Assembly: GCA_002284615.2 (NCBI GenBank)
Contig: MU069717.1
Coordinates: 237,278 to 256,254, forward strand
Length of the DNA: 18,977 nucleotides
Direction: 5' to 3'
DNA from: Dunaliella salina
Taxonomy: Eukaryota > Chlorophyta > Chlorophyceae > Chlamydomonadales > Dunaliellaceae
Under the pieces are notes generated by a model that had not been told where the DNA came from, did no database searches, and saw nothing but the letters and a program-made list of their open reading frames with translations. Below, piece by piece: positions 9,901 to 18,900 of the stretch. How positions within the stretch are numbered: the first letter of the stretch is position 1; each line of letters starts with the position of its first letter. The position numbers and the translations under genes were made by a program.

Positions 9901-12900
9901 CAAAAGCGCTTTGTATGCATTAAAAACTCATCCGTGGTGATTTGCATTCCAAGCACATCATATGCATTCAAAGCGCACCAGTGGCGTTATGCATTTGAAG
10001 CGTATCTTATGCATTCAAAACTCACCAGTGGTGAGTCATATTCAAAGCACATCATATGCATTGAAAGCACATCCTATGCATTCAAAATTCATCGGTGATG
10101 ATTTGCATTCAAAGCCCATCCCGTCAGAGCAGCACATCCACCCGCAAAGACAAGAGAAAACAAATATAACTATGTAGGCAGAGAAGCCTTCCCTACACCA
10201 ATTAAGGAAAAGGGGCCACATTGATGCACAGCCACCACAAACTTCAGACTAAGTGCAGGTTCAGTCCACTCACAGATGAAATCTCTGCAACCTGTTGTGG
10301 ATAGAAGCAACATAAAACAATATGACGTAACTCACATATTAATTCCTGCAACTTGTTGTGGATAGGAACATCAAGAAATAACGTTATGAAACATTGGATA
10401 TGCAGAGCTTGATGGTTGCGGCCATTTTGCAAAAAGAGTGAAAAAATGGCCAGAGAGAGATAGAAGAAGAGCAAACATATGTTCTTATAACCAAGCGCAC
10501 CATGTGTACGTGCCAGCAAAGTATGCGCTGTGTGACACGCCCTGGCAGAACATCAGGCCCAGTTGGCCGCCAGCGCGCTCGCTTGCCAAGGCAAAGACGT
10601 ACACCTGAATGCATCAGTGTCCATGCAACACTTTTGAGCTCCAACCTGATCATGTCCATCCTGTTTGACTTCTTACCCGTTTCTGTTGTGTGTATCTCTG
10701 CAGAAATGAAATGTGCAAAAGTAGGCTTCAAGTTGGCTGTGCACAGCGCTAGAAAGCCTACCTTCTAGCTGAACAACCTGCCATCATGCCTTCTGTAAAA
10801 TCAACAAAAATGGCACATCTTATATCATCTTGTCTGGACAACTCACCGGCAAGAGGATCTGCATGACCCACATGAAGAACAGTGGGCCTAACAGGCTGGC
10901 AATGTCCACTTTTAGGGGCGTCTCCTTGGATGGGAAGGAAGCCAATCCTGTAGGTTTGCACACGAACCAAAGTGAAAGCCTACGTTGGACGGCAGCCGGC
11001 TTGCATTGAAGAAAGACCCAACAGTCAGCGCTGACACAATACTGTGGCGACCAACATGGCTGGGTCTATTGGACACACCAGAGGCTGCATACATCAAGAA
11101 AGGGTTCCCTACCAAGCAGGCCGGCACGGGCGTCACTGAAAGGGCCCTCAAACCTTCACTAGACACAGCCAGCTTCCCTCCCAAAAAAAGCCTTTACTGA
11201 CCTTGACTGGGGGCTTGTATACAAAGAGCATGCTGTGACACACACAATAAAATACAAATATATTGGAAAGGATACACCAGACATAGCCTTCATCATTGCA
11301 CCACTGCACTGCTGCGCCTCATGCATTTCAGTGCGCCACACTGCTGCCGAGATGCAACAAATCATCCCAATCCAGGTTCTCCCATGGAGGGCGACAATGG
11401 ATGCTCACCAAACTTGATGGTGGGCCCCTGCTTGCTTACCGTTGAAGACTTCAATGTGCACAGCCTGCAGCCTGCGTAGATTTTCTTTTCTTTTCATTTC
11501 CCTACTTGATGGTGGGGCCTGCGCTTTTAGGCAGTGGATCAGCGCTCAGCATGGAGCTGGCAGCAAATCATACCAAATTCCAGGCCCTCCTGTGGAAGGT
11601 AACAAGAGAACCTCACCTTCCAACTTGATTGTGGGCCCTGCGCTTCTAGACCGTGGCTCAGCACTCAGCACGGAGCTGGCATTGCTGGTTTGATCTGAGG
11701 ATGCCTCGCGGAAGTACTGCATCAACAAAAGGTAAACAAGCACATGGCAAGTCAAATCCGTGAGGCAGCCGACGGTGCTCCAGGCTGACATGCAGACACC
11801 TGGCTTGCAGAAGGCTGCCAAAGAAGGTAAACGGACACAAGGCGAGGCAAGTTGGTGAGGTTGGGCATCTTCAGGACAAAGGAGTGCTCCAAAAACTATG
11901 GAGGCAGCAAAGGCACTCCTCACAACAATTTAGGAAGGGAGGAAACAAGGAAACCCAGAGGACAAAGAAATTGGATCCACCTTCCGTGAGCTGCACATTT
12001 GGCACCTACCTGTGTGCCCTCTTTCCACAATTGCAGGCTGGGATCAGCCATACAGACTTTCAAATTCCTGATGCGGTTTGGCATCTGTGTGTCATCAAGG
12101 TCAGCAACTCACAACCTCAGATCTTTTTTTTTCACCAGCCAATCACCTGCGCTAGGAAGGCGGACGTTGCCAAGTTGATGGGAGCTGCCCAACGCTGGAC
12201 AGGAGGGGCAAGGGACGACTGCAGGCACACACAGAATGAATATCCCATCATTGTTATGCTTTGCACAGCATTGTGTGAGACTCGCATATGTGTAGCACAC
12301 AAGGAAAGAAAACGCTGGACAGGAGGGGCGAGGGACGACTGCAGGCATACACAGAATAAAGATCCCATCATTGTTATGCTGTGCACAGCACCGTGAGATT
12401 TGCACACATGTAGCATGCAAGAAAAGAAAAAAAAAGAAAAAAAAAAGAAAAAGAAAAGAAAAGCAAAGCAAAGCAAAGCAAAGCAAAGCAAAGCAAAGCA
12501 AAGACAAAAAGAAAAGAAAAGAAAAGAAAAGAAAAGGAAAGAAAAGAAAGAAAAAGAAAAGAAAGGAAAAGCTACAAAGGCAGTGAAAATACTCCCCACA
12601 TCCATTAAGGAACTAAGGATTCGAGGGCCAAGGCACTGCATGCAGCATGCAGCCTGAAGGGTCAGCATTGTGATGCTTTGCACAACGCTGTGAGACTTAT
12701 GCAGCATGCACCTGGATGACCAAGCACAAAGCCCGTGCAATCCCTGCTCTCGTTTTGGCACCTTTCTTCCTGGTTATTCATTCTCCTAATTGAGATGCCT
12801 CTTATCACATGCTCAAATCTGTGCATCGGCAATCCCCACCTGTGAATCAACAGTTTCTGTTGTACCCATTGTTTGGTGCGCGGATCGGGTATGAGCTGAA

Positions 12901-15900
12901 CTTGCTTTCTAAGACAGTCGGGGAAGGCTTTCTGAGCTACTTAGAAAATCAAGTTCAGCCCATTCATGATCATAAGCTGGGCAGTGTCCAGCATGCATTA
13001 AGGAAAGACCCAACAGTTGCTACTGACACAAATATCTGTGCACCAAAAAGCCGTGCTCTTGAACAGATACTCCTGCAGGCGCAATCCTTCCTCCTGCTTC
13101 AGCCGACGCACCGCAATCTGGCTGCTGCTCAGCCACAGTGCCAAATCAAAAGCAGCGCACCGCAATCTGGCTGCTGTTCAGCCACAGTGTCAAATCAAAA
13201 GCAGCGCACCGCAATCTGGCTGCTGTTCAGCCACAATGTCAAATCAAAAGCAACGCACCACAATCTGGCTGCTGTTCAGCCACAGCGTCAAATCAAAAGC
13301 AACGCACCGCAATCTGGCTGCTGTTCAGCCACAGCGTCAAATCAAAAGCAACGCACCGCAGTCTGGCTGCTGTTCAGCCACAGCGTCAAATCAAAAGCAA
13401 CGCACCGCAATCTGGCTGCTGTTCAGCCACAGTGTCAAATCAAAAGCAGGCGCCGAAGGGTCCCCGATCACAGGGCCTCTCGGCGGGTTGCCAGACACCG
13501 CCCTGGTGCGTGTTGCACCCCAATCAACCACCAAGCTGGGGTATTGGGTGATCTTGTGGCGAGAGCTGATTTGGCTGCTGACATCCGCAGGGGACCCCTC
13601 ACGGTCTGTGTTGCTTTGCAATAGAGCACGTGCTACACCGATGTCACTATTACTGCCCGTGGGTGATGTGCCACCGCTCCCGAGTGGTTTGCCATTGCTC
13701 TCAAGTGCTGTGCCACCCAAAAGACCCATCTGCAGGTCGCCCGTGGTGCCATCAAAGCTTGCAGCTTCTGGATCTGCCACTCTCAGAATGGTAGATCCAC
13801 CATCCTGCTGTGCCTCCTCCTCATCTTCGGACAGCATGGGCATGGTGATGTTGCCGTCCCCCTGGGTGGGTCTGGCCAGCGGTCTGTTGCCTTCTGCACT
13901 GCTGGAAGCAGGGGAGGTCATTTGCCAGGCTGGGAAGAAGAAGCCCTGCTGCTGGAACAAGGCTGAGCTGTCCATGGCCAGCGTCCTGCTGCCCTCGCGC
14001 ACCTGTAAAGGAAAGAAAAAAGGAAAGAAGTGCACTTGCCGTTCGGCCACATGCATTGAGAAAGGACCAGAGTAGCCACAAAAGGGCCCAAACAAAATGC
14101 CTCAAGCCAACCCAAGGACTCATCCCCAAATCCCAGGCCCCTGACGCAAGTGCTCAGGTATGTGTGGCCCAAACACTGATGACCTGTGAGAATGTCAGAA
14201 AAGGGTGAGATGTGCTGCTGGAGCAAGGCTGAGCTGTCCATGGCCAGGGTCCTGCTTGCCCTCATGCACATGCAAGAGTGATGGGAAAAAGGTGAGTTGT
14301 GCTGCTGGGACAAGGCTGAGCTGTCCATGGCCAGGGTCCTGCTTGCCCTCATGCACATGTGAGAGTGATGGGAAAAAGGTGAGATGTGCTGCTGGGGCAA
14401 GGCTGAGCTGTCCATGGCCAGCATCACGCTGCATTTGTGTATCTAACAGAGTGCACAAATGTTAATGCACGGCGAAATTTGCTTTTGAAAGCCTGCAAGG
14501 ATGTCCATGGCCAGTGGCCTGATCCCCTTGCACACCTACAAGAGTGCATGTACAATTGTACACAGTGAAACGTGCTTTTCAAAGCTGGCTAAGCTGCCCA
14601 TAGCCAGCATCCCCCTGATCCCCTTGCACACCTGTGAGAGTGCAGGTATGTTGGTGCATGTGTACCAACATACATGCATTGGTACAGATGCACCAACATA
14701 CATGCACTCTCACAGTGGAATGTGCTTTTCGAAGCTTGCAAGGCCACGGCCATTTCCCTACAGTTTTCATGCAACTGTGCCAGTGAGTGAAAAATGAGGG
14801 TGCTAGTTTGTTAGGGGTAGAAAACAATGAAGTAGGCCACAATTGAGGTAGATGAAGTGAATCACAATGTGGTAGAGAAAGCCGCAAATTTTGGAATGGA
14901 TGCGTGATGATTTAGTTTTCAGTGCTTAATCTTCAGCAAGGTCCGCAGGGAGCTCTGATGGGAGCCGCAAACAACTTCCTCCTTCCAAAATTTGCTGTTC
15001 GACTCCCTTTGTCTTCCAGCTCAACTTGCATGGCTCATCTGCTAATCCGACCAAATGTTGGTTCCAGGGGAGGGAGCCGTTTGTGGCTCGCCGTCAGAGC
15101 TCCCTGCAAACCTTGCAGAAGATTGAACACTGGAAACTGAAACATCATGGACTCATTCCAGAATTTACAGTTTCAAGGCAGATCCCCATGGAAGATCCAA
15201 TGAAGGTAGATCACAATGAGATCGATCACAATGATGTGCCAATTAGTATAAGAGATACATCACAATGAAGTTGCACATTGCATGTGTTTGCAATTGTTGG
15301 AACCCTCTGCAGCCTGTTGGTCAGTTTCAGATCCACATCGTGCTGGATTGTGTGACCTGTGGAATTAGATTTGTGGACAAGTGGATGTGCTGCGCAGAGG
15401 TTGTGAGCAAAGGGAGGAGCAGGGTGGTCTTCATACATGGCAGGCCTCATTTCCTCAGTTTATGACAGCCTGCGAGGTATGGACTGAATCAGAGTGATTG
15501 CCCCCATCCACCTCATTCAAACACTGTCAAGCATGGGGGCAAGAGAGGGACGTCTGAAGGATCAAGGAGAAAAACATTAATAGGTCAAGGAGCACCACTT
15601 TCCCTTTTGTGTACCTTTGCAAGCGCACAGCATGCATCAGTGCTTCTTTTAAGGTTTTTGGAAAACCTCATTTTCATGTCTGGCCCCAAAAGGGCCATCT
15701 CAGAAACCTGCATTTCATGTCTTTTTCTCACGCTGGCCAAACTCGCCGGGAAGCCTGCGGCCTCCCGGCATATCAGAGAAAATGGGACGCAAAACTTCCT
15801 TACAGATTTGACTGCTTCAGGGAAGCAGTTTTGTTCATGTGCTCACGAGCCTCTGGGGCCTTTAAACTGGCAAAATTGGTCCCAAGGATTTCCCTCTCAT

Positions 15901-18900
15901 GTCCAATGCAAACACTGTACCCCAAAAAAACAATCTGCATCTTCTTCACTCCCCGGTTAGCGCTGGGCCCCAATGGCAGCTGCGTATGGGATGACTCCAC
16001 AGCAAACTTTCTGCTGCTGACCTCATGGGCCTTCACTATCTGTGCCCGGCACTGGAAGGTCGCATCACACAAGCTGCATCCTGCCCTGTGCTTGCCATCT
16101 TCACCTGCCCCTTTGTTTACAAGCCAGTGCTGGCGGTGTGGCTGTCCCTTAGGAGGCAAAGAAGATTTCTTTGTACGAATTTTTTGTGGAACTTGTTGGT
16201 TGAGCCCACAGCACCCAGCTTCAGCTTGTATGTCCCATCACCCTTTTTGACCCTTGCCTTCTTGTTCGGATTTGATGATTCATCATCTCTCATCTGTGGA
16301 AGCAAGAGAAAATTTAAAAATTTGGGTTCAGGAGGTACTATTTTCCACCTCTGTGAGCACCCTCTCAGGCCTCGAAAGGACCTTCGAGGGCTTCGAGGGA
16401 GGGGAGGTCGCTCCCACACAGAGGCCCCCGGACACCCCACAGAAGTTGGTTTCATGTCGATGTGAAAAGTCGGAAAAGTCTGTTCTCATGTCGATTCGAC
16501 ATGTATGTCGGGTTAAAATAAGCACTGGCATGCATTCATGCCCCCAAGAACTCAAGAAGCATCACTTTTCCTTTTATGTACCTCTGCAAGTGCACAGCAT
16601 CCACTTGTGCCCCCAAGAGCTCAAGGAGCAACACTTTCCCTTTTGTGCACCTCTGCAAGCGCACAGCATCTATTCATGCCCCCAAGAGCTCAAGGAGCAA
16701 CTCTTTCCCTTTTGTGTACCTCTGCAAGCACACAGCATCCATTCTTGCCCCCAAGAGCTCAAGGAGCACCACTTTCCCTTTTCTGTACCTTTCCAAGCAT
16801 GCGAGACTCCTCATGGCTGGCGCCCCCGATCTGCTCCCTTGCCTGTGCATCACTCGCTTCCCCCTGCATGCCCACAGACGGAGGGCCACCAAAACCTTTC
16901 AGCACTCGACCACTGCTCCCTGCAGAACCTCCTCCTCCGCTGCTGCTGGCTGATAGATTGCTTGCGTCCTGGGGTCCATCAGCATCCCCGCCTGCGGTGC
17001 CGTCAGATATGCTTCCATCACCCCTAGAGGGCTCTGTGTTGGTGCCACACTCCGCATCAGCCCAGCCGCAGAACAGCTCTCGGTTGATCTCTGTCAAGCT
17101 TGGGCGCCTGCAAGTCATCGTTGCACACATGCTCCATGTGAGATGCATGGAGTGTTTCTGTTTAGAGATACATACACTCATCGATGGGATGGTGCTCACG
17201 TCACACTGTTGGGAAAACTATTTCCTACTCTGCAAGTGATCACCCCCCCCCAAAAAAAGACATCATGGGCATCATGTTTGGAAAACTATTTCCTGCTCTG
17301 CAAATGAACACCAAAAAACAAAAGACATCATGGGCATCATGTTGGGAAAACTATTTCCTGCTCTGCAAATGATCACCAAAAAAAAAGACATCATGGGCAT
17401 CATGGGTAAGTACATTTATTGTGAGTAAGTACATTTATCATAGACCTGGGCGCCCACAGTTTAAAAGTAAGCATTTCCTGCCCTAATTCATTCTCAACAC
17501 ACCACGAGGTAGCCAGCTCAAAAAGACCTTGTCACCAAAGAGCAAAACCGCATTTTCCCTCTGTGTACACCTCTTATTTTTTCCTTTTGCGAACTTATGG
17601 TGCAACGTTTTTGGTTTTCGTAAGACAGTGCTCCTCCTCAGGCCATACGCGGTGCATGCTCCTCCCTTCCTCACAAGAAAAAAGAGAAAGCACTTGAACT
17701 TGTTCCACGAAGCTGAGCAGCACAAGGCTTGATTGCCACCAAGGCCTCCATCTTGCACTGCGCTCTGCTGTGCTGTGCTTGGCCATGCTATGCTGTGCTA
17801 AGACCCGAGCAGCCTCATGATCACTCTGCTGAATAGCACATGCTGAGGGTGTGCCTCAAAGAGCCAGCAAAAAACAAACTACAACCCATGCAGAAGTTCG
17901 CCCTGCAGCTGACAGCCGTTGAAGGCCCAAGCAGCCTCAAGATCATGCTGCTGAATGGAGCATGGTAAGGGCATGCCTCGAAGAGCGAGGTCACGACCAA
18001 ACGGCAGCCGATGCAGGAGTGTGCCTTGCAGCTTATCACCATTTCAGGCCCAATCAGCCTCTTGGTTGTATTTCTGAATGGCGCATGCTGAGGGTATGCC
18101 TCAGAGAGCCAGCACACGACCGCGCGACCACCAAGTCAAAAGAGTGCATGCCATCCAGCATACAAACGCATAAGCGTACTGTTCAGTTTGCAGAGTGGCA
18201 CGCGCCAAAAGGACCCGCCACCAGGGGCTTGCCCTGCACCACCACAGGACACTTCACCCAAGTGGTTGTCAACACCAACTCACAAGTGTTACTGCAGAAC
18301 CGAGTCATTTTTGGTGCACTGCCAGAGTACTCACTTGCATCCTGCTCAGGTATGCCAGCACCACTGCACTTTCTGCCTCCCAGAGAAGCAAATTCTCTGT
18401 CCCCGACAAACAATGCACCAGGTTGATATGTGGCACACACCAAGGGCACACGCCGCCAAGAACCAGCCTCAGGCCCCATAACAGCTGGCGCAAAAGAATC
18501 CTCTAGACAACCTCTTACAATCAGCTTACAGGGTGGCACACACGCTTGGCAACTTTCCCGATGCCAGCCTTGCACCTTATGATGCCTGCCTCAGCAAATC
18601 ACAGACATCCACTCACCATTCAGGCTGCAGAGTGGCGCACGTCAAGGGCATGCCACCAAGTGCCAGGCTCAAGCTGCATGCAGCTGGCGCAGAAGTGGGC
18701 CATCCTTCACGTTGCAAAGCGTCACACACCAAGGGCACACTACCCAGAGCCAACCTCAGCCACTCACATGGCACCTGCCGCAGCAAATTGCATATGCACT
18801 TACCATTCAGGTTGCAGAGTGGCGCACACCAAGGGCACGCCGACAAAAGCCAGCCTCAGGCCGCATGAAAGCTGGCGCAGAAGCGGGCCATCCAGCTCCC

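Noticed and set aside
9640..10110. CRISPR-like array
   Set aside because: Units are contiguous and degenerate, with no constant repeat/variable spacer pattern, in a eukaryotic intron.
12132..12761. Phe/Ser-rich minus frame and Lys-rich plus frames
   Set aside because: They translate the purine/pyrimidine tract at 12418-12570, not a protein. Only the exon 4 part is real.
12793..12914. Possible extra exon reading QVQLIPDPRTKQW and on
   Set aside because: It looks protein-like with a usable acceptor, but it has no good phase-0 donor, and exon 3 already joins exon 4 in phase with the family order. It could be an alternative exon.
13569..13602. Strong-looking donor C|GTGAGG inside exon 3 (near 13601)
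   Set aside because: It would end exon 3 in phase 1, which does not fit exon 4, and would drop the conserved LWLNSS block.
13017..14075. Longest plus-strand open frame (352 codons)
   Set aside because: It is made by the 49-bp array, which is open in three frames, and then runs antisense to exon 3, which has matched splice sites and phase.
14205..14465. Cys/Ser-rich repeated plus-strand peptide
   Set aside because: It is the antisense reading of the 87-bp exon 3 echo array.
16538..17239. 233-codon plus-strand frame with repeated peptide
   Set aside because: It is the 69-bp donor array (a multiple of three) followed by antisense of exon 2.
17483..17758. Minus frame of 91 codons as an exon
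   Set aside because: No acceptor/donor pair fits, exons 1 and 2 already join in phase, and no family motif is visible.
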